51,082 bases of DNA from Rhodocyclaceae bacterium UBA2250 (GTDB lineage Bacteria > Pseudomonadota > Gammaproteobacteria > Burkholderiales > Rhodocyclaceae). The stretch covers positions 40,576 through 91,657 of the forward strand of contig DDXW01000031.1 in NCBI GenBank assembly GCA_002347285.1, given 5' to 3'. Position numbers and translations under genes: made by a program. The notes below the pieces were generated by a model. That model did no database searches and was not told the DNA's origin. It saw only the letters and a list, made by a program, of their open reading frames with translations. This document shows positions 34,845 through 43,386 of this stretch, piece after piece (within the stretch, counting starts at the first letter, position 1; each line of letters begins with the position of its first letter).

Positions 34845-36107
34845 TTAAGGCGCGAAGTCGAGCGTCGCCGTCGTGCCCCTCACGGGATGGCTGGCGAGGG
34901 CGATGCGCCAGCCGAGACGCTCGCAGATGCGCTTGACCAAGGAGAGGCCGATGCCGGCTCCGCTGCTGTCGGCGCCCCGGTAGTGGCGCTCGAACACCAG
35001 TTCGAGCTCAGCTGCCGGGATGCCGCTGCCGGTATCTGCAACGATCAGCCGCTGCGGATCGACACTGACGGTGATGATGCCGTCGCGGGTGTGGGCGACG
35101 GCGTTATGCATCAGGTTGGCGACGATCATCGTGACGAAGGCGGACTGGACCGGCAGGAGCACCTGCCCGGCCAGGCGCAGCTCGAGGCGAGTGTTGCGTG
35201 CCGCGGCCGGCTCGCGGTAGCGCTCGGCACATTGGCGGATGGCCTGGCCGACGTCGCAGGACGGTTCGGCCTGACTATCCTCTTCGCGGCTCAACAGCAG
35301 CAGGGCGGCGATCAGTTCGCCCATCTCGTCGCAGGAGCGGGTGATGCGCGCGAGACGGGCGCGCTGGCCCGCGTCGAGTCCCGGGTCGTCCGCGAGCACC
35401 TCGGCGGCCCCGCGGATCGTCGCCAGCGGCGTGCGCAGCTCATGGCTGGCGTCCGCGGCGAACGCCTGCTCCCGCTCGATGAAGGCGGCCAGCCGGGCCA
35501 GGTAGCGATCGAAGGCATGGGCCAGTTCGTCGAGTTCGTCGCCGGGGCCGCCTGCCCGCGCCAGGCTCGGCGGGTGCTGCGGGTCGGCCCGGCTGACGGC
35601 GGCGGCCAGCTCACTGAGCGGCGCGATCACTTGGCCGGCCAGCCACAGCCCGCCCACGGCCGCGAGCAACGTGATCAGTCCGGCCCCTGCGACCAGATAG
35701 ATGAGGAAACGCTGTTCGCGCCGCTTCTGGCGGGTCTCGTTGAACAGCAGCACATAGCGTTCACCCTCCCGCTCCGCGATCTCGAGGCGATAGGGGGTCG
35801 CATCGATCACGAGGTCGTAGCGTCCGGGTGCCAGGCCGGCAATTTCCTGCGGCAGATCGCCGGCGTCCTCGCCGGGCCGCAGCAGGTAGCCGGTCAGGCT
35901 GGCGGTGGCGGGCGGCAAGGACTGCGGATTGCGGGCGCGGCGCGCCATGTAGTCCGCCATTTCGGCATCGAGCGTTTCGTCGATCAGCCGCCGCGACACG
36001 TCTTGGGCGGCGAACCAGATGCCGACGGTGAACAGCAGGCTCAGCAGCGCGCCCAGCCCGGCGAACGCCAGCGCGACGCGGATGCGCAGGCTATGCCGGC
36101 GGCTCAT
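34845..36107 (-). CDS. Sensor histidine kinase, QseC/PmrB-like
   Basis: 420 residues from ATG 36107, which overlaps the response regulator end by 17 nt. Membrane helices at about 10-32 and 134-157 enclose a roughly 100-residue periplasmic sensor domain, followed by HAMP (158-210), the HisKA H-box ASHELRTPL (His222) and an HATPase_c domain with NLMHNAV, DTGSGIP and GAGIGLSLVK. The signal cannot be read from sequence; position between two SulP transporters suggests an anion-related or carbon/sulfur condition. Its stop lies 82 nt before the SulP-Usp start on the same strand. Confidence 0.9.
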   Translation of the reverse strand: MSRRHSLRIRVALAFAGLGALLSLLFTVGIWFAAQDVSRRLIDETLDAEMADYMARRARNPQSLPPATASLTGYLLRPGEDAGDLPQEIAGLAPGRYDLVIDATPYRLEIAEREGERYVLLFNETRQKRREQRFLIYLVAGAGLITLLAAVGGLWLAGQVIAPLSELAAAVSRADPQHPPSLARAGGPGDELDELAHAFDRYLARLAAFIEREQAFAADASHELRTPLATIRGAAEVLADDPGLDAGQRARLARITRSCDEMGELIAALLLLSREEDSQAEPSCDVGQAIRQCAERYREPAAARNTRLELRLAGQVLLPVQSAFVTMIVANLMHNAVAHTRDGIITVSVDPQRLIVADTGSGIPAAELELVFERHYRGADSSGAGIGLSLVKRICERLGWRIALASHPVRGTTATLDFAP

Positions 36108-36807
36108 CGGTCGCGGCCCGGGCCGCCAGCTGCCAGCCGATGCCGCGCAGGGTGTGCAGCAGCGGCCGGTCGAACGGTTTGTCGATCGCCGCACGCAGGC
36201 AGTGCAGGTGGGTGCGCAATGCGTCGGAATCCGGCGGGGCGTCGCCCCACACGGCGCGTTCGAGTTCTTCCCGCCTGAGGACGCGCGGCGAGGCGCGCAT
36301 CAAGGCCTCGAGCAGGCGCAGCGGGATCGGCGGCAGCTCGATGGCCCGGCCGGCGCGGCTGACCGCGATCGTGGCCGGATCGAAGACCAGATCCTCCACC
36401 CGCAGCACTTGCGGCACGACGGCGGACCGGGCCCGTCGTATCAGCGCCTGGATGCGCGCCGCCACCTCGCGCAGGGCGAAGGGCTTGACCAGGTAGTCGT
36501 CGGCGCCGGCCTCGAGGCCGCGCACCTTGTCGTCGAGCGTGTCGCGCGCCGTCAGCATCAGGATCGGCGTCGCCTTGCCGATCTTCTCGCGCAGGTGACG
36601 GCACAGGGCGATGCCGTCCAGTCCCGGCAGGATCAGGTCGAGCAGGATCACGTCGAAGGCCTGCGTGCCGGCGAGGCGCAGGCCGCTCAAGCCGTCGTTC
36701 GCCGTGTCGACCAAGTGGCCGCGCGCTTCGAGGTAGTCGACGAGATTGGCGGCAAGGTCGGGGTTGTCCTCGACGACGAGGATCTTCAGGGGCGCTGGGG
36801 CGGTCAT
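36091..36807 (-). CDS. OmpR-family response regulator, QseB/PmrA-like
   Basis: 238 residues. Receiver domain 1-120 with acidic ED13-14, phosphoacceptor Asp57 in LLDLILPG, Thr in LTARD, Lys in DYLVKPF; winged-helix DNA-binding domain from about 135 to 230 (RVLRREELERAVWG, LRTHLHCLRAAIDKPF). I chose ATG 36807, the start that gives a normal N-terminus (LKILVVEDN); a longer frame reaches 36876. It is the first gene of the two-component pair. A TTAAG direct repeat with 11-bp period lies 123 nt upstream, before the divergent SulP gene, and is a plausible binding site. Confidence 0.93.
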   Translation of the reverse strand: MTAPAPLKILVVEDNPDLAANLVDYLEARGHLVDTANDGLSGLRLAGTQAFDVILLDLILPGLDGIALCRHLREKIGKATPILMLTARDTLDDKVRGLEAGADDYLVKPFALREVAARIQALIRRARSAVVPQVLRVEDLVFDPATIAVSRAGRAIELPPIPLRLLEALMRASPRVLRREELERAVWGDAPPDSDALRTHLHCLRAAIDKPFDRPLLHTLRGIGWQLAARAATDEPPA

Positions 36808-36868
36808 GGCGGGATTATCACCCCGAAGGAAAAGTCGGCGCTTGCGCGGCGGCGGATTCGCGTCCCTG

Positions 36869-36875
36869 ATTAGCA
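36869..36875 (-). promoter_or_regulatory. TGCTAAT element facing the response regulator gene
   Basis: On the minus strand TGCTAATC, inverted relative to the copy at 36911. As an extended -10 it would start a transcript near 36860, about 50 nt before the response regulator ATG. Confidence 0.45.
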
Positions 36876-36909
36876 AATAAAAATCCCGATGGCTACGAAT
36901 TTTATGGCG

Positions 36910-36919
36910 CTGCTAATAT
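36910..36919 (+). promoter_or_regulatory. CTGCTAATAT element, probable promoter of the SulP-carbonic anhydrase-Hyf block
   Basis: Extended -10-like TG-C-TAATAT, 57 nt before the SulP ATG, with no recognisable -35 at 17 nt. The same ten bases lie in front of the SulP-Usp gene. Confidence 0.5.
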
Positions 36920-36929
36920 CACGCGCTTC

Positions 36930-36946
36930 GTTAAGAAACCGTTAAG
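36930..36946 (+). promoter_or_regulatory. GTTAAG-N5-GTTAAG direct repeat, candidate response-regulator box
   Basis: GTTAAG at 36930-36935 and 36941-36946, exactly 11 bp apart. PmrA/QseB-type OmpR-family regulators bind TTAAG-like half-sites with the same spacing. The adjacent divergent gene encodes such a regulator. It sits just downstream of the suggested start site for SulP, so it may repress or act as an autoregulatory site. Confidence 0.55.
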
Positions 36947-36976
36947 CTGGCGCCCTGCCGGCGCGCCTCGCCGACC

Positions 36977-39124
36977 ATGAACATTCCTCCCCACCTGCAG
37001 CGCCTGCTCCCCTTCCTGCGCTGGCTGCCCTACGGTGGCGCCACGCTGCGCGCCGACTTCCTCGCCGGCCTGACGGTCGCGCTGGTGCTGGTGCCGCAGT
37101 CGATGGCCTATGCCCAGCTCGCCGGCCTGCCGGCGTACTACGGCCTCTACGCGGGCTTCCTGCCGGTGGCGGTGGCGGCGCTGTGGGGCTCGTCGAACCA
37201 GCTCGGCACCGGGCCGGTGGCGGTGGCCTCGCTGCTCACCGCCTCGTCGCTGGCGCCGCTCGCGGCGGTCGGCTCGGAGCAGTTCGTCGCGCTGGCGATC
37301 CTGCTGGCGCTGCTGGTCGGCCTCTTCCAGCTGGCGCTCGGCGTCTTCAAGCTCGGCGTGGTGGTGAACTTCCTGTCGCATCCGGTCATCGTCGGCTTCA
37401 CCAACGCCGCGGCGATGATCATCGGCCTGTCGCAGCTCAACAAGCTGCTCGGGGTGCCGATGGGGCGCTCGGAATCCTTCATCAACGATATCTGGGGCGT
37501 GCTGCTGCTGGTCGGCGACACCCACCTGCCGACGTTGGCGATGGGCCTGGCGGCGATCGCGATCATGTGGGCGATCCGCAAGTGGCGGCCGAAGCTGCCG
37601 GGAGTGCTGATCGCCGTCGCCATCACGACGGTGGTGTCCTGGCAGGTCGGGTTCGAGCGCAACGCCACGGCGACGGTCGAGCAGATCGCCGAACCCGAGG
37701 CGCAGGCGCTGCTGGCCGAGTTCGTGCGTGCCGAGTCGCGTATCAAGGAAATCAACGAGCAAATCGCCGCCAAGGGCGGCGAACTGAAGCAGTTGCAGAA
37801 GGCGGGCGGCGACGTCGGTCACGAGGTGGCGACGCTCCACTACGAGATCGAACTGCTCGGCCTGCAGCTCAAGGACCGCGAGGACGAGAACCGCAAGCGC
37901 AACCGCGCGCTGCGCAGCTTCGTCTTCGAGCAGGCGGCCGGCGCGAACGACCAGCCGCCGGCCTTTTACGCCGTCGGCCGACTGCCGGCTGGCATCCGGA
38001 GCGATGGCCATCGCTGGCGCATCGCCAAGGCCTCGGGCGGCACCCTCAAGCTGATCGGCGGCGGCGAAGTGGTCGGCAAGGTGCCCGAGGGCCTGCCCTC
38101 CCTCAGCCTGCCGAAGTTCTCGTGGGAGGCGATCGGCAGCCTGCTCTCCGCGGCGATCGTCATCTCGCTGGTCGGCTTCATGGAGGCGATCTCGATCGCC
38201 AAGGCGATCGCCGCCAAGACCAAGCAGAAGATCGACCCGAACCAGGAGCTGATCGGCCAGGGGCTCGCCAACATCGTCGGCGCGGCGACGCAGGCCTTCC
38301 CGGTGTCCGGCTCCTTCTCGCGCTCGGCGGTGAACATCAATGCCGGCGCGAAGACCGGCATGTCCTCGGTGATCACGGCGGTCTTCGTGCTGCTGACGCT
38401 GCTGTTCCTCACGCCGCTGCTCTACCACCTGCCGCAGGCGGTGCTGGCGGCGGTGATCATCATGGCGGTGATCGGCCTGATCAACTTCGGCGCGGTCAAG
38501 CACGCCTGGCAGGCCAACAAGCACGACGGCATCGCCGCCGTCGTCACCTTCATCGCCACGCTCGCCTCCGCGCCGCATCTCGACAAGGGCATCATGGTCG
38601 GCGCCGGCCTGGCGATCGTCCTCTACCTCTACCGCACCATGTCGCCGCGCGTCGCGATCCTCGGCCGCTTCCACGACGGCACGCTGCGCGACGCGAAGGT
38701 GCACAACCTGCCGGCCTCGAAGACCGTCACCGCGGTGCGCTTCGACGGCCGCCTCTACTTCGCCAACGTCGCCTATTTCGAGGACGCGATCCTCGAGGCC
38801 GTCGCCAGCAATCCTGAGGCGCCCTGGCTGGTCGTCGTCGGCGACGGCATCAACGAGCTGGATGCGTCCGGCGAAGAGGTGGTGCACCACCTGGTCGAGC
38901 GGTTGCGCGCCAACGGCATCACGGTGATGTTCTCCGGCCTCAAGAAGCAGGTGCTCGACGTGATGCGCGCCACCGGCCTGTTCGACCTGGTCGGCCAGGA
39001 GAACATCTTCGCCACCGCCGACCAGGCGATCGAGGCGGCCTATGCGCGGGCCTCTGCCGCCGGCATCGAGCACGCGGCGACGTTGCTGAAGAAGAGCGCG
39101 CCGGACGTGCCGGCGAAGGGTTAA
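36977..39124 (+). CDS. SulP-family anion transporter with a coiled-coil insertion
   Basis: 715 residues. SulP membrane domain in two parts: about 15-225 (LVPQSMAYAQLAGLPAYYGLYAG, GSSNQLGTGPVA) and 366-560 (VPEGLPSLSLPKFSW, GFMEAISIAKAIA), and a STAS domain from about 575 to 690. Between the two membrane parts is a charged segment of about 140 residues (226-365) that includes heptad-like helices (AESRIKEINEQIAAKGGEL, EIELLGLQLKDREDENRKR), unusual for SulP. SulP members such as BicA import bicarbonate with sodium; others carry sulfate. The carbonic anhydrase gene starts 24 nt later, making bicarbonate the more likely cargo here. Confidence 0.87.
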   Translation: MNIPPHLQRLLPFLRWLPYGGATLRADFLAGLTVALVLVPQSMAYAQLAGLPAYYGLYAGFLPVAVAALWGSSNQLGTGPVAVASLLTASSLAPLAAVGSEQFVALAILLALLVGLFQLALGVFKLGVVVNFLSHPVIVGFTNAAAMIIGLSQLNKLLGVPMGRSESFINDIWGVLLLVGDTHLPTLAMGLAAIAIMWAIRKWRPKLPGVLIAVAITTVVSWQVGFERNATATVEQIAEPEAQALLAEFVRAESRIKEINEQIAAKGGELKQLQKAGGDVGHEVATLHYEIELLGLQLKDREDENRKRNRALRSFVFEQAAGANDQPPAFYAVGRLPAGIRSDGHRWRIAKASGGTLKLIGGGEVVGKVPEGLPSLSLPKFSWEAIGSLLSAAIVISLVGFMEAISIAKAIAAKTKQKIDPNQELIGQGLANIVGAATQAFPVSGSFSRSAVNINAGAKTGMSSVITAVFVLLTLLFLTPLLYHLPQAVLAAVIIMAVIGLINFGAVKHAWQANKHDGIAAVVTFIATLASAPHLDKGIMVGAGLAIVLYLYRTMSPRVAILGRFHDGTLRDAKVHNLPASKTVTAVRFDGRLYFANVAYFEDAILEAVASNPEAPWLVVVGDGINELDASGEEVVHHLVERLRANGITVMFSGLKKQVLDVMRATGLFDLVGQENIFATADQAIEAAYARASAAGIEHAATLLKKSAPDVPAKG

Positions 39125-39148
39125 CATTCGACTTTTTTCGAGAGCCCC

Positions 39149-39709
39149 ATGATTCGCAAGAACCCCAGCGGCGACATCCCGGTCGTCCATGAGTCCGCCT
39201 TCGTCGACCCGACCGCGATCCTGTGCGGCAAGGTGATCGTCGAGGAGAACGTCTTCATCGGCCCCTACGCGGTGATCCGCGCCGACGAGGTGAACGAGGA
39301 GGGCGGCATGGAGCCGATCGTCATCGGCGCCGGCTCGAACATCCAGGACGGCGTCGTCATCCACTGCAAGGCCGGCGGCGGCGTGACGATCGGGCGCGAC
39401 AGCTCGATCGCCCACCGCTCGATCGTGCATGGCCCCTGCACGGTCGGCGACAACGTCTTCATCGGCTTCAATTCGGTGCTGTTCAACTGCACCGTCGGCG
39501 CCGGCTCGGTGGTGCGCCACAACTCGGTGATCGAAGGCTGCCACGTGCCGCCCGGCTTCTACATCCCGTCGACGACCAACGTCCACTCCGACGAGGAGCT
39601 CGCGCGCATCCAGCCGGTGACGGGCGACGCGACCAGCTTCTCCGAAAGCGTGGTCGCCGCCAACCTGACGCTGGTGCGCGGCTACAACAGGATCCGCAAC
39701 GAATTCTGA
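39149..39709 (+). CDS. Gamma-class carbonic anhydrase-like protein
   Basis: 186 residues, a left-handed beta-helix of hexapeptide repeats. The zinc site of gamma carbonic anhydrases (Cam) is complete: His72 in VIHCKA, His89 and His94 in AHRSIVHG; Arg44 and the Gln66/Asp67 pair in NIQDG are also kept. So it should be able to bind zinc (or iron) and hydrate CO2, unlike many family members that have lost a His. No signal peptide. It is 24 nt after the SulP gene and 52 nt before hyfB, placing it in the same transcription unit. Confidence 0.9.
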   Translation: MIRKNPSGDIPVVHESAFVDPTAILCGKVIVEENVFIGPYAVIRADEVNEEGGMEPIVIGAGSNIQDGVVIHCKAGGGVTIGRDSSIAHRSIVHGPCTVGDNVFIGFNSVLFNCTVGAGSVVRHNSVIEGCHVPPGFYIPSTTNVHSDEELARIQPVTGDATSFSESVVAANLTLVRGYNRIRNEF

Positions 39710-39727
39710 GGACCCGCCCGCCGCCCC

Positions 39728-39742
39728 GCCAGCGCCGAGTTT
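39728..39742 (+). repeat. Dispersed 15-mer, one mismatch
   Basis: GCCAGCGCCGAGTTT, 18 nt after the carbonic anhydrase stop and upstream of hyfB. Confidence 0.45.
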
Positions 39743-39761
39743 GCGCCGAACCCCCGCCACC

Positions 39762-41771
39762 ATGCCCAGTCTGCTCGCCATCGACCTCCTGCTGATCGCC
39801 GCCTGCCTGTGGGCGACGATCGGACTGGCCGGCCTGGCGGCGCCGCGCAACACCTTCTTCGTGGCCCGCGTGCTGTTCCCGCTCGGCGCGCTGGCCGGGC
39901 TTCTCGTCGGCGCGACCGGCTTCGTCGCCCTCGGCGGCGCGGCGCAGACCGCCGAGCTTCTCATCGGCCTGCCCGACCTGCCCTTCCACCTGCGGCTCGA
40001 CAATCTCGCGGCGGTGTTCGTCATCCTGCTCGGCATCGTGTCGGCGGGCATCTCGATCTACGCCGCCGGCTATTTCCGCGTGGGCGAGGGCACCGCCCCT
40101 GGCGTGCTGGGACTCGAATACCACCTGTTCCTCGCCAGCATGCTGATGGTGCTGCTCGCCGACGACGCCTACGCCTTCATGGTGTCCTGGGAGGTGATGG
40201 CGCTGTCGTCGTTCTTCCTTGTCACCACCAACCACCGCCACGACGAGATCCGCCGCGCCGGCTACATCTACCTGCTGGTCGCCCACGTCGGCGCGATCGC
40301 CATCCTGCTGTCGTTCGGCGTGATGACGGGAGGCGCGGGGGATTACACCTTCGCCGGCATGCGCGCGCAGGATCTTTCGCCGTTCTGGGGATCGGTGGCC
40401 TTCCTGCTCGCGCTGTTCGGCTTCGGCGCCAAGGCGGGCCTGCTGCCCGTCCATGTCTGGCTGCCCGAGGCGCATCCGGCCGCGCCGTCGCCGGTGTCGG
40501 CGCTGATGAGCGGCGTGATGCTGAAGACGGCGATCTACGGCCTGCTGCGCGTCAGCCTCGACCTGGTCGGCACGACGCTGTGGTGGTGGGGCGTGGTCGC
40601 CCTGGCGGCCGGCCTGCTGACGGCGCTGTTCGGCGTGTTCTACGCGACGGTGCAGTCCGACATGAAGCGCCTGCTCGCCTACTCGTCGATCGAGAACATC
40701 GGCCTGCTGGCGGTCGGCATCGGCCTGACGCTGATCTTCCATTCCTACCGGATGGAGGCGTTGGCGGCGCTGGCGCTGACGGCGGTGCTCTTCCACTGCC
40801 TCGCCCATGCCGGCTTCAAGAGCCTGCTGTTCCTGTGCACCGGCTCGGTGCTGCACGCGACGAAGCAGCGCAGCCTCGGCAAGCTCGGCGGCCTGATCGG
40901 GCCGATGCCCTGGGTGGCCTGGCTGGCGCTCGCCGGCGTGATCGCCGGGGCGGGCCTGCCGCCGCTGTCCGGCTTCGTTTCCGAATGGCTGCTGCTGCAG
41001 GCGTTCCTGTTCTCGCCCGGCCTGCCGCATTCCTGGCTCAACATGATCGTGCCGGTGGCCGCCGCCGCCGTCGCGCTGACCGCCGCAATGGCCGGTTTCG
41101 CGCTGGTGAAGTTCTACGGCATCATTTTCCTCGGCCAGATGCGCGAGCCCAATCTCAAGGATGCGCACGATGCCTGTCCGCTCGAAAAGCTGGGCCTCGT
41201 CTGGCTCGCCGGACTGACGCTGCTGCTCGGCGTGCTGCCGGGCACGATGATCATGAAGCTCGATGCCGCGACGCGGCAGCTGCTTGGCAAGGGCCTGGCC
41301 GACCGCGTCGCCGAGCAGGGGTGGTGGCTGCTGGCGCCGATCTCGCCCGAGCGGGCGAGCTATGCGCCGGTGCTGTTCCTCATCACGATTGCGGCGACGC
41401 TGCTGTTCGGCCGCTGGATCGTCAGGACGCTCTACCACGGCCGCGTACGCCACTCGCCGGCCTGGGACTGCGGCTACCACTTCCAGGGGCCGCGCGCCCA
41501 GGACACCGCCGAGGGCTTCTCGCAGCCGATCCGCCGCATCTTCGGGCCGATGTTCCGCATGCAGCGCCATTTCCCGAGCATCCGCGACCGCGCGCCGATC
41601 TACACGGTCAAGGTCGAGGATCATTTCTGGTACTGGCTTTACCTGCCGATCGCCCGCCTGGCGGGCGGCATCTCGGCGCTGATCGCTCGGGTGCAGGGCG
41701 GCCGCATCGCCGTCTATCTGATGTACAGCTTCGTGACGTTGATCCTCCTTCTGCTGGTGGCGCGGCCATGA
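39762..41771 (+). CDS. hyfB: Hydrogenase-4 component B-like antiporter subunit
   Basis: 669 residues, about 14-16 membrane helices, of the NuoL/M/N (Mrp-antiporter) family. The TM5 Glu144 (SWEVMALSSFF) and TM7 Lys224 (GFGAKAGLLPVHVWLPEAH) needed for proton channels are both present, as is YSSIENIG. The C-terminal stretch extends beyond a plain NuoN, as in HyfB/HycC. It pumps ions in group 4 complexes. I chose ATG 39762; a TTG at 39741 is possible but weak. The stop overlaps the next start (ATGA). The gene opens the six-gene module. Confidence 0.9.
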   Translation: MPSLLAIDLLLIAACLWATIGLAGLAAPRNTFFVARVLFPLGALAGLLVGATGFVALGGAAQTAELLIGLPDLPFHLRLDNLAAVFVILLGIVSAGISIYAAGYFRVGEGTAPGVLGLEYHLFLASMLMVLLADDAYAFMVSWEVMALSSFFLVTTNHRHDEIRRAGYIYLLVAHVGAIAILLSFGVMTGGAGDYTFAGMRAQDLSPFWGSVAFLLALFGFGAKAGLLPVHVWLPEAHPAAPSPVSALMSGVMLKTAIYGLLRVSLDLVGTTLWWWGVVALAAGLLTALFGVFYATVQSDMKRLLAYSSIENIGLLAVGIGLTLIFHSYRMEALAALALTAVLFHCLAHAGFKSLLFLCTGSVLHATKQRSLGKLGGLIGPMPWVAWLALAGVIAGAGLPPLSGFVSEWLLLQAFLFSPGLPHSWLNMIVPVAAAAVALTAAMAGFALVKFYGIIFLGQMREPNLKDAHDACPLEKLGLVWLAGLTLLLGVLPGTMIMKLDAATRQLLGKGLADRVAEQGWWLLAPISPERASYAPVLFLITIAATLLFGRWIVRTLYHGRVRHSPAWDCGYHFQGPRAQDTAEGFSQPIRRIFGPMFRMQRHFPSIRDRAPIYTVKVEDHFWYWLYLPIARLAGGISALIARVQGGRIAVYLMYSFVTLILLLLVARP

Positions 41772-42724
41772 TCAGTTTGACGGGGTTCCTCGGCCAGATC
41801 TTCGCCGTCGCCCTGGCCCTGGCGCTGGCGCCGCTCCTGACCGGCTGGATCAACCAGTGCCGCGCCTGGCTGCAGAACCGCAGTGCGCCGCCCTTGCTGC
41901 AGCCCTACTACATGCTGCACAAGCTGTTCCACAAGGACGTGGTGCTGGCGCACGGCGCCTCCTCGCTGTTCCGCTTTGCCCCGTTCATCGTCTTCGGCTG
42001 CATGGTGCTCGCCTGCGCGATCATTCCCAGCCTGTCGTCCGACCTGCCGTTCGCGCCGGCGGCCGACGCGCTGGCGCTGGTCGGCGTGTTCGGCTTGGCG
42101 CGCATCTTCATCGCGCTGGCGGCGATGGATGTCGGCACCTCGTTCGGCACGCTCGGCGGCCGGCGCGAGATGCTGATCGGCTTCCTCGCCGAGCCGGCGC
42201 TGCTGATGGTGATCTTCACCATGGCGATGATCGCCCAGTCGACCTCGGTGGCGACCATCGTCGAGACGCTCGCCCATCGCGAGCTGGTGATCTATCCGTC
42301 GATCGCCTTCGCCGGCATTGCCTTCACGATGGTGTCCTTCGCCGAGAACGCGCGCGTGCCGGTGGACAACCCGGCGACCCACCTCGAACTGACGATGATC
42401 CACGAGGCGATGATCCTCGAATACTCGGGCCGCCACCTGGCGCTGATCGAGTGGGCGGCGAGCCTCAAGCTCTACGCCTATTCCTGCCTCGGCCTGGCGT
42501 TGTTCTTCCCCTGGGGCATCGCCGAGCGCGACAATTTCCTCGCGCTGGTCGCGGCGCTGCCGCTGCTGCTGGTCAAGCTCGCCATCGGTGGCGCCCTCGT
42601 CGCGCTGCTCGAGACGATCAACGCCAAGATGCGCATCTTCCGCGCGCCGGAGTTTCTCGGGACCGCCTTCCTGTTGGCGGTGCTCGGCCTGCTGGTGCAC
42701 CTGTTGCTGGAGACGCAGGCATGA
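41768..42724 (+). CDS. hyfC: Hydrogenase-4 component C-like (NuoH-like) membrane subunit
   Basis: 318 residues, about eight membrane helices, homologous to HyfC/HycD and NuoH. Family segments: PYYMLHKLFHKDVV, FVPFIVFGCMVL-like FAPFIVFGCMVLA, ENARVPVDNPATHLELTMIHE with the acidic residues of the quinone/ion path, and LEYSGRHLALIEWA. It links the peripheral arm to the antiporter subunits. Overlaps hyfB and hyfE by ATGA on both sides, so translation is tightly coupled. Confidence 0.92.
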   Translation: MISLTGFLGQIFAVALALALAPLLTGWINQCRAWLQNRSAPPLLQPYYMLHKLFHKDVVLAHGASSLFRFAPFIVFGCMVLACAIIPSLSSDLPFAPAADALALVGVFGLARIFIALAAMDVGTSFGTLGGRREMLIGFLAEPALLMVIFTMAMIAQSTSVATIVETLAHRELVIYPSIAFAGIAFTMVSFAENARVPVDNPATHLELTMIHEAMILEYSGRHLALIEWAASLKLYAYSCLGLALFFPWGIAERDNFLALVAALPLLLVKLAIGGALVALLETINAKMRIFRAPEFLGTAFLLAVLGLLVHLLLETQA

Positions 42725-43386
42725 CGAGCATGCCGCTCTACGCCCAGCTGATCAACCTGTGTGCGGCGGTGATCCTGCTGCTCGCCTTCGCGATGCTGGC
42801 GCAGCGCCGCGTCGTCCAGCTGGTCGACCTGTTCGCGCTGCAGGGCTTCATGCTGTTCCTGGCGACGCTGGTGATGGCCTTCAAGACCGGCCAGCACCAT
42901 CTCTTCTATTCCGCGGGACTGACGCTGGTCCTCAAGGTGATCCTGCTGCCGTGGATCCTGCACCGGCTGGTGCGCCAGCTGCACATCAAGGGCGAGGTCG
43001 AACCGCTGATCAACATCCCGACCACGATGCTGATCGGCCTCGTCCTCGTCGTCATCGCCTTCAACGTCGCGATGCCGATCTCGCAGCTGTCCTCGACCAT
43101 CGCGCGCGGCACGCTCGGCATCGCGCTCGCCGTGGTGATGCTCGCCTTCCTGATGATGATCACGCGGCGCAAGGCGATTACCCAGGTGGTCGGCTTCCTG
43201 GCGATGGAGAACGGCCTGTTCCTCGCCGCCACCAGCGCGACCTACGGCATGCCGATGGTGGTCGAGCTTGGCATCGCGCTCGACGTGCTGGTCGGCATGA
43301 TCATCCTCGGCGTGTTCTTCTTCCAGATCCGCGACCAGTTCGACAGCCTCGACATCCACCACATGGAACAGCTCAAGGAACGGTGA
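42721..43386 (+). CDS. hyfE: Hydrogenase-4 component E-like (NuoK-like) subunit
   Basis: 221 residues with six to seven membrane helices. LINLCAAVILLLAFAMLAQRR, the KGEVEPLINIPTTMLIGL loop and LAMENGLFLAATSATYGMPMVVELGIALDVL match HyfE, which joins a NuoK-like half to an extra helical region; the Glu residues in the helices are retained. Role: part of the ion path between HyfC and the antiporters. Overlaps hyfC and hyfF by ATGA. Confidence 0.88.
   Translation: MTSMPLYAQLINLCAAVILLLAFAMLAQRRVVQLVDLFALQGFMLFLATLVMAFKTGQHHLFYSAGLTLVLKVILLPWILHRLVRQLHIKGEVEPLINIPTTMLIGLVLVVIAFNVAMPISQLSSTIARGTLGIALAVVMLAFLMMITRRKAITQVVGFLAMENGLFLAATSATYGMPMVVELGIALDVLVGMIILGVFFFQIRDQFDSLDIHHMEQLKER

Noticed and set aside
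34844..34849. Third GTTAAG as a regulator half-site
   Set aside because: Only one half-site, overlapping the kinase stop codon; no partner at 11 bp.
39741..39761. TTG start for hyfB
   Set aside because: It adds seven residues with no ribosome site and overlaps the repeat copy; ATG 39762 is the better start.
36902..40051. Long minus-strand open frame across the SulP and carbonic anhydrase genes
   Set aside because: Low-complexity shadow typical of GC-rich DNA; the plus-strand genes have clear motifs and ribosome sites.
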